A DNA stretch of 64,000 bases from Pseudarthrobacter sp. NIBRBAC000502772 (GCF_006517235.1 NZ_CP041188.1:4464001-4528000), one strand, 5' to 3'; shown: positions 33,714-41,905, counted from the first letter of the stretch. A program made the numbers and translations. Notes: generated from the letters alone by a model not told the origin.

Positions 33714-34586
33714 TCAGTCTTCCGTGGGCGTGGTCCTGTTGGAGTGGTAGGTCCGCCACGTGTGTTCAGGCTCGTAGCCCAACAGGCGCCGGGCCTTGTC
33801 GATGGACAGCAAGGTCTCGTGTTCGCCCAACTCCTTGGTCACGGTGACGTTGGGGAACACCTCCGCGGCGAGGCTGGCGCTGGAACGCGTCATGACAGTG
33901 TCCGCGTTCGCGATGATGAATGCCTGGAACCCGGGCTGGCCGTTTTCCAGCGCACGCGCCACAGCCTGTGCGCCGTCGCGCCCGTCGATGTAGCCCCAGA
34001 GGTTCCACTTCCGCGCACCGGCGTCCGAATCGAACGACGGGAACCGTTCGTAGTCCTCAGGATCCATGACGTTGGAGAACCGCAGGCCCGCAATGCTCAG
34101 CTCGGGATCCCAGCGCGTCAACTGGATCGCCATCTGCTCCTCGAGGTGCTTCACGAGTGAGTACGTGCTCTCGGGCCGGGCCGGGTATTCCTCATCCACC
34201 GGGATGTAGGGAGGGTCGACGTCGAACGGCAGTCCCAGCACCGTCTCGCTGGAGGCGTAAACCACCTTCTTGATGCCGGCCCGCCGCGCCGCCTGGAAGA
34301 CGTTGTAGGTCGAGAGCATGTTGTTCTCGAAGGTGGCGGCATCCGGGATGATGCCAGGCGCCGGAATGGCTCCCAGATGGACGATTGCGTCGAAGCCGTC
34401 ATGCCGGTCGTCGAGACCGAGGAACACGTCAAGGACCTGGCCATAGTTGCGCAGGTCCACGATTGCCAACCCGCGGTGCCGCTCCCCCGCCCGGTCCAGG
34501 TTCAGCACCTGGTGGCCGTCGTCGGTCAGCCTGCGGACCACATGCCGTCCCAGTTTTCCGCTGCCTCCGGTCACTGCAATTCTCAT
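33714..34586 (-). CDS. NAD(P)-dependent epimerase/dehydratase (extended SDR)
   Basis: A 290-residue Rossmann enzyme: nucleotide motif TGGSGKLGRHVVRRL, active-site YSLVKHLEEQ (YxxxK), and sugar-epimerase features VYASSETVLGLP and LRFSNVMDPEDYE. It resembles NAD-dependent epimerases acting on nucleotide sugars or uronates, but the substrate is not clear. The ATG overlaps the adenylate kinase stop by 4 nt, an odd pairing of a housekeeping-type kinase with an epimerase. Confidence 0.87.
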   Translation of the reverse strand: MRIAVTGGSGKLGRHVVRRLTDDGHQVLNLDRAGERHRGLAIVDLRNYGQVLDVFLGLDDRHDGFDAIVHLGAIPAPGIIPDAATFENNMLSTYNVFQAARRAGIKKVVYASSETVLGLPFDVDPPYIPVDEEYPARPESTYSLVKHLEEQMAIQLTRWDPELSIAGLRFSNVMDPEDYERFPSFDSDAGARKWNLWGYIDGRDGAQAVARALENGQPGFQAFIIANADTVMTRSSASLAAEVFPNVTVTKELGEHETLLSIDKARRLLGYEPEHTWRTYHSNRTTPTED

Positions 34587-35173
34587 GGGGACACCCGGGT
34601 GGCCAGGAACTTTTCGACGGCGGCAATGGCACGTGTGGTGATGGCACTTGGGTCACCGCTGCCATCCACCGAAACCAATATGCCCCGGCCGGCGTAGACC
34701 GCCACGACCTCGTGGGTTTCGCGGTGGTAGAGGTCCAGCCGGTGCCGGAACACTTCGATGGTGTCGTCCTTCCGGCCCTGTTCCTTGGCCCGCCGCAGCA
34801 TCCGTTGCTCCAGTTCGGAATCCGGTGCGCGGAGTTCCACCACGGCGTCGAGGCGGTGGCCCTGGGACGCCAGTATGTTGTCCAGTTCCATGATCTGGGG
34901 AGCTGTCCTGGGGTATCCGTCCAGCAGGAATCCGGGCTGCAGATCGGCGTCGAGGAGCCGGTCCTTGACCAGGGCGTTGGTGAGATGGTCCGGGACAAAA
35001 GCGCCGTCGTCGAGATACTTGGCGGCCTCTACGCCCAGCGGCGTCTCGTCGCTGACGTTGATCCGGAAGATTTCGCCCGTGGATACGGTCGGAATGCGGA
35101 AGTGCTTGGCGATCTGCACCGCTTGGGTGCCTTTTCCTGAGCCCGGCGGCCCGATGATGAGCAGTCTGGTCAT
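34583..35173 (-). CDS. adk: Adenylate kinase
   Basis: A 196-residue nucleotide kinase of the short, zinc-free LID type. It has the P-loop GPPGSGKGTQ, the AMP site STGEIFRINV, LLDGYPRTAPQ and RKDDTIEVFRHRLDLYHRET. It converts AMP and ATP to two ADP. Actinobacteria usually have adk in the secY operon; this copy, coupled to an SDR gene instead, may be a second adenylate kinase, which cannot be settled within the window. Confidence 0.9.
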   Translation of the reverse strand: MTRLLIIGPPGSGKGTQAVQIAKHFRIPTVSTGEIFRINVSDETPLGVEAAKYLDDGAFVPDHLTNALVKDRLLDADLQPGFLLDGYPRTAPQIMELDNILASQGHRLDAVVELRAPDSELEQRMLRRAKEQGRKDDTIEVFRHRLDLYHRETHEVVAVYAGRGILVSVDGSGDPSAITTRAIAAVEKFLATRVSP

Positions 35174-35269
35174 GTTCCTGTCCCTCCGCGGCGTCCCTGC
35201 CGGCTGGTCTCGGGTCCACTATCGGCTGCGCCAACGTGTGCTTCATTCTGCCCACAAGTCGCAGCACAA

Positions 35270-35304
35270 CGCCAGCCTCCGGGAAGGGAGCCGGAGGGCT
35301 GGCG
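35270..35304 (-). terminator. Hairpin downstream of the surface-protein operon
   Basis: CGCCAGCCTCCGG (35270-35282) pairs with CCGGAGGGCTGGCG (35291-35304) with one bulged G. On the minus strand it follows the last gene of the secreted-protein operon and leads into TTGTGCTG. It separates that operon from adk. Confidence 0.6.
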
Positions 35305-35317
35305 CTGGATTGGAGGG

Positions 35318-36574
35318 CTAGAACTTGGAGTTCGTCCCGGCAATTTGCGCGGCGGACAATGGATTGCCAGCGATGTCCGCGATCCCGGCGTCGGGGGTGA
35401 AGTTGGGTCTCACGTTGCCATTCACGTCCAGGGGCGAGCCGGTACCGGTACCGAGCGTAATAGTGAGTTGATTCGTTGTTACGTTCCATGAAAGGGATGA
35501 TCCGGCGAAGGTCAGCCCGCCTGTCCCCGCATAGTTGCCGACAAGCCCAACTTTCCCGACCCTCATAGTTGTACAGCCGTCCGCTGTTAGGCGGAGGACG
35601 TCATCGGAACCCACGGTAACAAGCACTTGGTTCACCGTCTGGCTGCCGCCGGCCGCGGACCAGCCGCTGCAGATTGTTGACGGGTCAAGCGCCTCGTTGA
35701 ATTTGAGGAAAATCTTGTCCCCCAGATCCATGATGCCGCTCGTTCCGCCGTTTTCGAGGCTAACTGTGGAAGCAATTGGCACGGAGACGTCCTTGGTGCG
35801 CGTCACTATTCGGGGATCACTCACATTACCTGCCGCATCCTTGGCGGTGGCAGTGTAGGTAACGGCTCCTGGGCTGAAGGCCGTGAGGTCGAAATCGGCT
35901 GTGGTCCAGTCTCCGCTCTCGGTGGCAGCGACCGTCTTAGAGACAGGAAGCGAACCGGACCCCGAAACAGTAACTGTCACCGATGAACTTGGCTCGGCGG
36001 TGCCACGGACTGGGACGCCTGAAACGTTGAGACTATTGACGTAGGCGGGTGCGATGATCAACGGCGGGTCCGGCTTCGTCGTGTCGGCGACGAAGACTCC
36101 CACGCTGCGGGCAGACTCCGGCCCCGCCCACGAGCCGAGCACAGGTGTAACCGTGTAATACCAGGTGCCGGAAGGCAAGGCAGGTTCGCTGCAGCTCAGC
36201 GTGGTGACTGTTCCAGCGCAGGTTCCTCCAGCGGCAACCTTGGTACCGCCGGTGACGGATGAGTAGCGGGCAACGGTGTATCCGGAGACAGGCCGGCCCG
36301 CCGCCGTCGTGCTTGCCGCCCAACTGACGGAGGTAGCACCTGCCGAAGCGGACGCCGTCGGCGCGGCCACGGCAACGATGGCATCGGCCCCGGCGCCGCC
36401 GTTGTTGCTGCTGAGGGTCTGCCAGTAGGCGCTGGCCGCCGGGGCGCCCCAGGAAATGACGAGGGCTGCAGCCATAACGCCGGCAATGCGGGCCTGGCGA
36501 TTCGGGCGGAGCAGTCGTGGCCTGGTTTCGACAGGCTCAACCACCGGCCGCCTGGGAGGGATAGGGCGGCTCAT
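35318..36574 (-). CDS. Secreted Ig/fibronectin-like surface protein, SipW-type leader
   Basis: A 418-residue exported protein, last of four in a row. After a 27-residue basic N-terminus comes a hydrophobic segment ending PAASAYWQT, the same AYW end of leader as in two sister genes. Then follow a fibronectin-III-like domain (PVSGYTVARYSS, GTWYYTVTPVLG), an Ig-like domain (PVRGTAEPSSSVTVTVSGSG), and a C-terminal beta domain (GTSGIMDLGDKIFLKFNEAL). The ATG follows GGAGG by 7 nt and overlaps the previous stop. Codons 11-19 (VVEPVETRP) are translated from a REP element. Confidence 0.82.
   Translation of the reverse strand: MSRPIPPRRPVVEPVETRPRLLRPNRQARIAGVMAAALVISWGAPAASAYWQTLSSNNGGAGADAIVAVAAPTASASAGATSVSWAASTTAAGRPVSGYTVARYSSVTGGTKVAAGGTCAGTVTTLSCSEPALPSGTWYYTVTPVLGSWAGPESARSVGVFVADTTKPDPPLIIAPAYVNSLNVSGVPVRGTAEPSSSVTVTVSGSGSLPVSKTVAATESGDWTTADFDLTAFSPGAVTYTATAKDAAGNVSDPRIVTRTKDVSVPIASTVSLENGGTSGIMDLGDKIFLKFNEALDPSTICSGWSAAGGSQTVNQVLVTVGSDDVLRLTADGCTTMRVGKVGLVGNYAGTGGLTFAGSSLSWNVTTNQLTITLGTGTGSPLDVNGNVRPNFTPDAGIADIAGNPLSAAQIAGTNSKF
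36524..36547. repeat. Actinobacterial REP-like element, copy 2, inside a coding region
   Basis: GGTTTCGACAGGCTCAACCA followed by CCGG, matching the copy at 24478-24502. It lies within the 5' end of the surface-protein gene and is translated on the minus strand as PVVEPVET. Because the ATG 27 nt upstream has a strong GGAGG, the repeat has been taken into the protein. Confidence 0.7.
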
Positions 36575-37083
36575 TTCCGTGCCTCCAAAGTGACGGGCAG
36601 ATTGAACGTGGCGCCCTGGCAGCCTGACAGCGATGCCGTGGACATGGCGGCGGCGCCCTGCAGGGTGATCAGCACAGACGAGTTCGCCGGAATACTCACT
36701 GTCGGGGCCAGCGGAGCGGCAGGTTCAACGAACGTCACTCCGGTTCCGGTGGCGGGGCAGCCCGCGGGGTTGCCGACCGCCGTCACAGCCCCGTTGCCGC
36801 GGATGGCGTAGACCTGCACGGCGTGGCCGTTGGGGTTGTGTGCCCGGACGGCAACATCGGCGGTGCCGCCCGGGACAAGGGTGTTCTGCGGGCTGTCGCC
36901 CGCCACGAGGGCCTCGACGGTGACGGTGGCCATGGTGCCGTTGGTGGCGGCGCCGGATCCGGCACCCACCGTGGCCCAGTAGGCGTACGCTCCGCCCACT
37001 CCCGTGGCGAGGCAGAGGGTGACGGTTGCTGCCGCAGTCCTGGCAGCCAGTCGTCGGGGGGTCTTTTCCGGTGTGGCGGTCAT
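36571..37083 (-). CDS. Secreted beta-rich protein with two-cysteine CxGA domain (170 aa)
   Basis: A 170-residue exported protein. The leader (RRLAARTAAATVTLCLATGV) ends GGAYAYWATVGAGSG, close to SipW-type leaders. The mature part has LVPGGTADVAVRAHNPNGHA, a first Cys in PAGCPATG, SIPANSSVLITLQG, and a second Cys 46 positions later in SGCQGATFNLPV near the C-terminus. The same layout occurs in the two genes upstream. The ATG lies 1 nt after the preceding stop, and its own stop overlaps the next start. A surface fibre or adhesion subunit is plausible but unproven. Confidence 0.83.
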   Translation of the reverse strand: MTATPEKTPRRLAARTAAATVTLCLATGVGGAYAYWATVGAGSGAATNGTMATVTVEALVAGDSPQNTLVPGGTADVAVRAHNPNGHAVQVYAIRGNGAVTAVGNPAGCPATGTGVTFVEPAAPLAPTVSIPANSSVLITLQGAAAMSTASLSGCQGATFNLPVTLEARK

Positions 37084-37084
37084 G

Positions 37085-37927
37085 TCAGTTCCCCTCCCCT
37101 GCTCCGGAGTACGAGAACTGCAGGGTGGCACCCTTACAGCCGTCCTGGTTCAGCGCCGTGTCCAGCATGGCGATTTTAGGCCACAGTGCCGGAGCGATGC
37201 CGAGTGATTGGAGCGAGCTGGAGCCCACAGGGACCGTGAACGGATAGGAGCCGGTGTAGTTGGTCACCACGTAGTCCGACGCCGTGCAGGGAAGCGCTGC
37301 TGCCGCTGCCGCCTGCGTCCGGGTGATGCTGGTGATGGCGACGGACAGGCTGGTCAGCGCCAGGCTCTTGTTGTTGGGATTGGCAAAAGAAAGATTCAGC
37401 GGCAGCGTGGCACCCGGCGTGAGCTGCGTGCCCAGATTCCCGGAAATGCTGAAGGTCTTTTTGGACGACTGGACAAAGAGTTGGACCACGACGGCGGCGG
37501 CCTGGCTTGCGCCGGCGGCCGTGGCGATGGTCAGGTCCGCTTTGCCGTCCGGAGTGGTTGCCGACGTCGTTACGGTGAGCACCACTGTGGCGGTTTTACC
37601 GGAACCCAGCGTGACCGACGCCGGTGCGAAGGCCGCCGTCGTACTGGCCGGCAGGCCCGAAACAGTGGGGGTGACGCTGCCGCTGAACCCGTTGGTGGAG
37701 GTCAGGGACACCGAATAGTTGACCGGGTCGCCCCGGTCAACCGTCCGACTGGAGGGATTCACCTGGATGGTGACGCCCTTTGTGGTGTTGCCCTGGCTCC
37801 CGCCCTGGCTGGCCGCGAAGATAGTGCCCGCCGAAACGAGCATCACCACAAGACCCACCAACAGCACCTTCGCTGCGGTGGTGGTTCTTCGCATGACTGT
37901 GCGGAAGTACCCAGAATCATTCTGCAC
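37085..37927 (-). CDS. Secreted protein with Ig-like and two-cysteine CxGA domains (280 aa)
   Basis: A 280-residue protein with an N-terminal signal or anchor segment (KVLLVGLVVMLVSAGTIFAA). A first beta domain resembles bacterial Ig/NEAT-like repeats (IQVNPSSRTVDRGDPVNYSV, SGLPASTTAAFAPASVTL). The C-terminal 115 residues carry the domain shared with its neighbours: LTPGATLPLNLSFANPNNKS, Cys in LPCTASDYVV, FTVPVGSSSLQ, and Cys in QDGCKGATLQFSY. The GTG start has GAAGG upstream. It lies 90 bp after the 152-aa gene and 1 nt before the 170-aa gene. Confidence 0.83.
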   Translation of the reverse strand: MQNDSGYFRTVMRRTTTAAKVLLVGLVVMLVSAGTIFAASQGGSQGNTTKGVTIQVNPSSRTVDRGDPVNYSVSLTSTNGFSGSVTPTVSGLPASTTAAFAPASVTLGSGKTATVVLTVTTSATTPDGKADLTIATAAGASQAAAVVVQLFVQSSKKTFSISGNLGTQLTPGATLPLNLSFANPNNKSLALTSLSVAITSITRTQAAAAAALPCTASDYVVTNYTGSYPFTVPVGSSSLQSLGIAPALWPKIAMLDTALNQDGCKGATLQFSYSGAGEGN

Positions 37928-37973
37928 GTTCAGCCCTTCTGGCCTGTTCTGAATTGAGGGGGAGGCGGTGGAA

Positions 37974-38012
37974 TTCGCCGGCAGGAAGGCCCCTGCTCCT
38001 CCCGCCGGCGAA
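37974..38012 (-). promoter_or_regulatory. Stem-loop between the first and second surface-protein genes
   Basis: TTCGCCGGC (37974-37982) and GCCGGCGAA (38004-38012) form a perfect 9-bp stem with a 21-nt loop, 5 nt after the stop of the 152-aa gene. It probably gives partial termination or mRNA protection, so the first gene may be expressed most. Confidence 0.55.
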
Positions 38013-38017
38013 GACTT

Positions 38018-38476
38018 TTAGACGCTGCCGACAGTGATCGTGACGACGGCGCCCTTGCAGGCGTCTTGGTCCACCGTTGCGCTGTCATTGAACGTCAGGG
38101 TTCCGCTGCCGACAATTGTGTCGGTCGAGTTCTTCGCGACCGTGGTGTTGCTGGTGTCCGCAGTGACGTCGAACCAGGCCTGAAGGCAGCCCGCGACGTC
38201 CGTGCTCACACTGGCGGTCAGGACCCCCACCTGGGTGCTGGTGTTCGGGTCGGCGTTGTCCGCCGTGTAGGTCACCGTGCGGGAGTCTCCGGGCGTCAGT
38301 CCGCCCTCGAACGCAGCGTGCAGGGTGACCGTGCCGCCGCCTTCCGAGTTGGTCGCTTCGCCTGAGCCGTCGCCGGTGGTGGTCCAGTAGGCGTAGGCAG
38401 CGCCGCCGCCGCCGGCCACCAGTGCCAGGGCACCGACTGCTGCCAGGACCTTGTTCTTCTTGGTCATTTTGCGCAT
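38018..38476 (-). CDS. Secreted protein with SipW-type leader and two-cysteine CxGA domain (152 aa)
   Basis: A 152-residue exported protein, first gene of the operon. The leader MRKMTKKNKVLAAVGALALV ends GGGGAAYAYWTTTGDGSGEA, the pattern called SipW-dependent-type in TasA-like proteins. The mature part is acidic and Thr-rich: LTPGDSRTVTYTADNADPNT, Cys in VAGCLQAWFDV, AKNSTDTIV, then Cys in QDACKGAVVTITV at the end. AAAGGAG precedes the ATG at about 10 nt. Being short, first and followed by a hairpin, it looks like the major subunit of a surface structure; this is inference. Confidence 0.84.
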   Translation of the reverse strand: MRKMTKKNKVLAAVGALALVAGGGGAAYAYWTTTGDGSGEATNSEGGGTVTLHAAFEGGLTPGDSRTVTYTADNADPNTSTQVGVLTASVSTDVAGCLQAWFDVTADTSNTTVAKNSTDTIVGSGTLTFNDSATVDQDACKGAVVTITVGSV

Positions 38477-39000
38477 GAGAGAGACTCCTTTGGGCTGGGG
38501 GTAAAGACAGATGCTGAGACGCACAGCCATCGGGAACCACTAAGGGACCTTGCTTCCGGCTGATCGATGACGCCCATACTTCCCGGCGCTGGTGATCCCA
38601 ACAACGCGTAGCAGTACTGGACTTTTGCAGACCTCCTCGGCCACGACCTCTTGGATGAGGGGCAGGGTACTCAGACTTCGTCGACGAGGGGTGAGGTGTC
38701 CGATGCGCCGGGAATCTTCGCACAAGCGTTCAGGAACCATCCGCACTCCTTGTAGTTTCAAGCCCAGAGGCCTCACTGCCGGATCCTCCGGCGGTGCCCC
38801 CGCACGGTAAGCAGGTAGTCCTTGAGTCCCCCTGGCCTGGCCGCCTTGTGGCGCTTTCCAAGGCTCTGGCCTGTATATACTTCTGGATATCGGTTTAGCA
38901 GCAGGCCGTTGGACAGTTCGTCGATCCAGCGACCGTCGCCACCCTTTTGCCACTACGGCAGGGTTGTGCGGAGGGTTACCGGCTCCTTTGACCTGAGCGA
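38477..39000. other. 524-bp intergenic region between divergent genes
   Basis: It lies between the surface-protein operon (minus) and the GAF-ANTAR gene (plus). Open frames here lack family character and a ribosome site. GC is lower and several short stem-loops are possible (for example CCTC...GAGG around 38635-38665), so a long structured leader for one side is likely. I cannot name a riboswitch class. Confidence 0.4.
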
Positions 39001-39759
39001 ATGGCACTAAGAACCGTGGCCAGCGAGTCAACACCAAAAACAGCTACATCAATCACCGAGCACCTCCACGAAGAACTCCTCAACAGCTCCGACGTGGAGG
39101 AGTTCCTGGATGAGCTTGCCCGGGTGTCGGCCAGCACCCTTTCCGAACCCGGCGACGAAGTGCTGTGCGGCATCACTCTCCTGCGTCAGCGCAAGGCGGC
39201 CACCATTGCCAGCAGCGGCGCCGCTGCCCGCGCTGTCAGCCAGATTGAATACCAGTCCGAGCAAAGCCCGGGCATGGCTGCCTCGCTGGAGCAGGTGACG
39301 GTCCATGTTGCTGACGTGAAAGACGAAGCGCGCTGGCCCGGATACTGCGAAGCCGTCCTGGACCAAGGCATCCGGTCAGTCCTGGCCATCCCATTCCGGC
39401 TGGAGGGGGAAACCAAAGCCACCCTGCTCCTCTACTCCCACCGGACCTCCCGCTTCGAAGGCCGCGTCCTGAAGGCTGCCGAGGATTTCGTCCGCCAGAC
39501 CTCGCTGGCCCTGCGGCTTGCGGTGCGTTTCGCGCATTACAGCGAGACTGCGGCGCATCTGCGTGCCACCCTCGAATCACGCACGGTGATCGACATGGCG
39601 GTGGGCATCATCATGGCCCAGAACCGGTGCAGCCAGCAGGACGCATTCGAGCTCCTCAAAGCGGCGTCCAGCACCCGTAATTCCAAGCTGCATATCGTCG
39701 CCGCGGCCGTGGTGAATGCGCTGGGCCAGGGGCCGGCCCGGACCCAATACGACGGCTGA
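39001..39759 (+). CDS. GAF and ANTAR domain protein (RNA-binding antiterminator)
   Basis: A 252-residue regulator. A GAF domain (residues 20-165: LLNSSDVEEFLDELARV, SVLAIPFRLEGETKATLLLY) is followed by an ANTAR domain (SRTVIDMAVGIIMAQNRCSQ, QDAFELLKAASSTRN, IVAAAVV). ANTAR binds paired RNA hairpins with A/G hexaloops and prevents termination; the GAF part should sense a signal. A single-domain response regulator follows 135 bp downstream. The target RNAs are not evident, though the long leader upstream is one place to look. Confidence 0.92.
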   Translation: MALRTVASESTPKTATSITEHLHEELLNSSDVEEFLDELARVSASTLSEPGDEVLCGITLLRQRKAATIASSGAAARAVSQIEYQSEQSPGMAASLEQVTVHVADVKDEARWPGYCEAVLDQGIRSVLAIPFRLEGETKATLLLYSHRTSRFEGRVLKAAEDFVRQTSLALRLAVRFAHYSETAAHLRATLESRTVIDMAVGIIMAQNRCSQQDAFELLKAASSTRNSKLHIVAAAVVNALGQGPARTQYDG

Positions 39760-39894
39760 ACCCGGCCCCGCCGGCGGCGGCCATCGAGGTGTCCGCTGAG
39801 ATCAACGACGGGCGGGTTGCGGAATACGTCGCTTTGACGGTTTACCCACCCCACCAGCCCGTACACTGGTGGCAAAGCTGGCTGAGGGGCTTTC

Positions 39895-40302
39895 ATGGAA
39901 ACAAAACGCATCTGTCTTGTCATCGAGGACAACGACGACATCCGCGGTCTGATCACGGTGGTCCTGACCCGCGCAGGCTTTTCCGTACGTTCGGTCGCCA
40001 ACGGCGCCGATGGAATTGCCGCGGCCGCTGAACCATCGGTTGCGCTGATCACACTGGACCTTGGCCTGCCGGACATGGACGGGCACGTCGTAGCCCGGGC
40101 AATCCGTGCCTTAAGCACCGCTCCCATGCTGTTCCTCACGGCCAGGTCCGAGGAGGACGACATCCTGGCCGGAATGGCCTCCGGCGCTGCTGCCTACCTG
40201 ACCAAGCCATTCCACCCCAAGGAACTGCAGGAGCTCGCACTGCGGCTCTGCCCGGCGGATGCCCCCGCCCGCCAGCATTCGACGCCGCAACGGCAGCAGT
40301 AA
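39895..40302 (+). CDS. Single-domain response regulator
   Basis: A 135-residue CheY-like receiver with no output domain. The acidic pocket is E11-D12, the phosphoacceptor D55 in LITLDLGLPDMDG, and the switch residues are in LTARSEEDD and K104 in YLTKPFHPKEL. The C-terminus is a short Gln/Pro tail. The ATG lies after GGGGC at about 6 nt. No histidine kinase is adjacent. It may act with the GAF-ANTAR protein upstream, which is inference from position only. Confidence 0.92.
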   Translation: METKRICLVIEDNDDIRGLITVVLTRAGFSVRSVANGADGIAAAAEPSVALITLDLGLPDMDGHVVARAIRALSTAPMLFLTARSEEDDILAGMASGAAAYLTKPFHPKELQELALRLCPADAPARQHSTPQRQQ

Positions 40303-40350
40303 GCCGCATCCTGGCGCCTGCCCGCTCGCTTGCCCACCAGTTGACGTAAC

Positions 40351-40850
40351 CTATTCAGCCTCAGGCGGCCGGCCGGCGTCGGACCCTGCGACTACCGCGA
40401 TGGCTCCCAGGAGCAGCGCGGCGTTGGCCCAGAATATCCCCAGCACGCCAAGGGGTGCGGCGAAAGAGCCGACGGCGATGGGCAGTGTAATCTGCGCCAG
40501 CCGGTTGACCGTCATGCGCAGGCCCAGGACCGCTCCGTGGCTTGAGGACGCAGTCAGGGACACCACCCAGGCCATGGTTAGCGGTTGCGGAATGCCGAGC
40601 CCAAGTCCCAGCCCGATCATCACCGCAATGGCACCAAAGGGACCCACGAGCGGAAGGGCGGCCAGGGATAGGACTGCGGCGCCAATGGACACGATCAGCA
40701 TCGCCTTGCGTCCGAAGCGCCCGATCAGCCGGGTAAGGCCCACCCTGCTGGCGACTGACACTGCAGCCCGGAGGGCCAGCAACAGTCCGACGACGGCGGC
40801 GCTCACGTTTTGTTCGGTGGCCCAGACCGGGACGAACGCATACATCGGAA
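40351..40850 (-). pseudogene. MFS transporter, C-terminal fragment
   Basis: From PMYAFVPVWATEQ (about 40848) to the stop the sequence is the C-terminal half of an MFS transporter: NVSAAVVGLLLALRAAVSVA, SRVGLTRLIGRFGRKAMLIV and four or five further helices. Upstream of 40848 the frame no longer looks like MFS but is the reverse strand of a GtrA fragment. The N-terminal half and promoter are gone, so the gene is not functional. Confidence 0.82.
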
Positions 40851-41114
40851 CTGTTCCTCGTCGCCCTGCGCTATTTCGGCCTGGTTCTTGTTCTCCTCGC
40901 CGCCAACTATGGCCTGATCTCGGCCCTGGACGCGCTCTCCGTTGCAGCACTGCCGGCCAAGATCCTTGCCGAAATCGCCCTCCTGTCCGTCAGCTGCGTG
41001 GTGCAGCAGCGCTTTCTATTCGCCCGGCGAACGCCCAGGAGCGCGGCACGGGAGGCTGAGGACCAGGCTCTGGACCCGAGCCGCGGCCACCATCCCGGGA
41101 CGTTGCGCCGGTAG
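40848..41114 (+). pseudogene. GtrA-family protein, C-terminal fragment
   Basis: Translation gives ELFLVALRYFGLVLVLLAAN, YGLISALDALSVAALPAKIL, AEIALLSVSCVVQQRFLF and a basic tail to the TAG at 41112. This is the last two membrane helices of a GtrA-like protein, whose VSFLVQRRFVF-type end is recognisable. There is no start codon or N-terminal half. It abuts the MFS fragment head to head within 3 bp. Confidence 0.75.
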
Positions 41115-41153
41115 CCGAGGTACTGCGGGCGGGACGGCAGCAGCCGCGCTGCC

Positions 41154-41905
41154 TTATCCGGTGGTGCCCGTCTTCTCGGCGTAGGAGGTGGCCTGGCGGC
41201 GCACCTGGTCCACGTAGGAATCGGACTGGTTGTAGGAGTAGATGGCATCAGTCCATCCGTTCGCGGCGGTGAGGTCGCGGCCATGGGCGCATAAGTACCC
41301 GGCCGCGCTGAGGGCGGCGTCGTCGATGTTGAAGGGATCCGCTTCTCCGTCACCGTTCCCGTCAAGTCCCGCAAGCTCCCAGGTGGAGGGGATGAACTGC
41401 ATGGGTCCAACGGCGCGGTCCCAGCGGGCGTCGCCATCCAGGACGCCGTCGTCGGTATCAGCGATGGCGGCAAATCCGTTGCCGTCCAGGCTCGGGCCGA
41501 CCAGTGGCCCGCTCGCCTGCCCCGCGGCAGTCAGGCTTCCACCACCGTAAGCTCCGTGGGCGGATTCGATGAAGCCGATCGCCGCCACCGTATTCCAGCC
41601 GATTCCACACGCCGGAGCGGAATGATTGGCCGCGCCGGCCGCACCCACGTAGGCCCGAAGCGCGCGGGCGGGAATACCGGTTTGCGCGGCAGCCAGGATG
41701 AGCCACTCAGCGTCCGCGTTCCGGGTGATATTCACCGCAGTGGTAATGCCGGTGGAGGACGTTTCGAATTTCGCCTCCGACCGTGGCGGAGGAGGAAGAG
41801 CCCGCGGGCGGGCGCGCCGGTCTGCCCGAGCGCCCAGAATGACACCGCGGTGATGACGCAGATCGCGAACACGCAGAAAACCGCAAGGCGTTTGAGTCGG
41901 AGCAC
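41154..41905 (-). CDS. Lytic murein transglycosylase, apparently frameshifted after its signal segment
   Basis: The catalytic part is open from 41735 to 41154: AEWLILAAAQTGIPARALRA, VAAIGFIESAHGAYGG (catalytic Glu), VGPMQFIPSTWELAGLDGNG, ADPFNIDDAALSAAGYLCAH. This is an SLT-type transglycosylase. As it stands this frame has no signal peptide. Reading further back in the same frame gives LPPPPRSEAKFETSSTGI; a hydrophobic start (GTG at 41905, MLRLKRLAVFCVFAICVITA) lies in another frame and joins near 41790-41800, at a CTCTTCCTCCTCC run. Either a real frameshift, slippage, or a sequence error. Confidence 0.7.

Noticed and set aside
38540..39037. Minus-strand 165-codon frame in the intergenic region before the ANTAR gene
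   Set aside because: Arg/Pro-rich without family character, no ribosome site, and it overlaps the ANTAR gene start.
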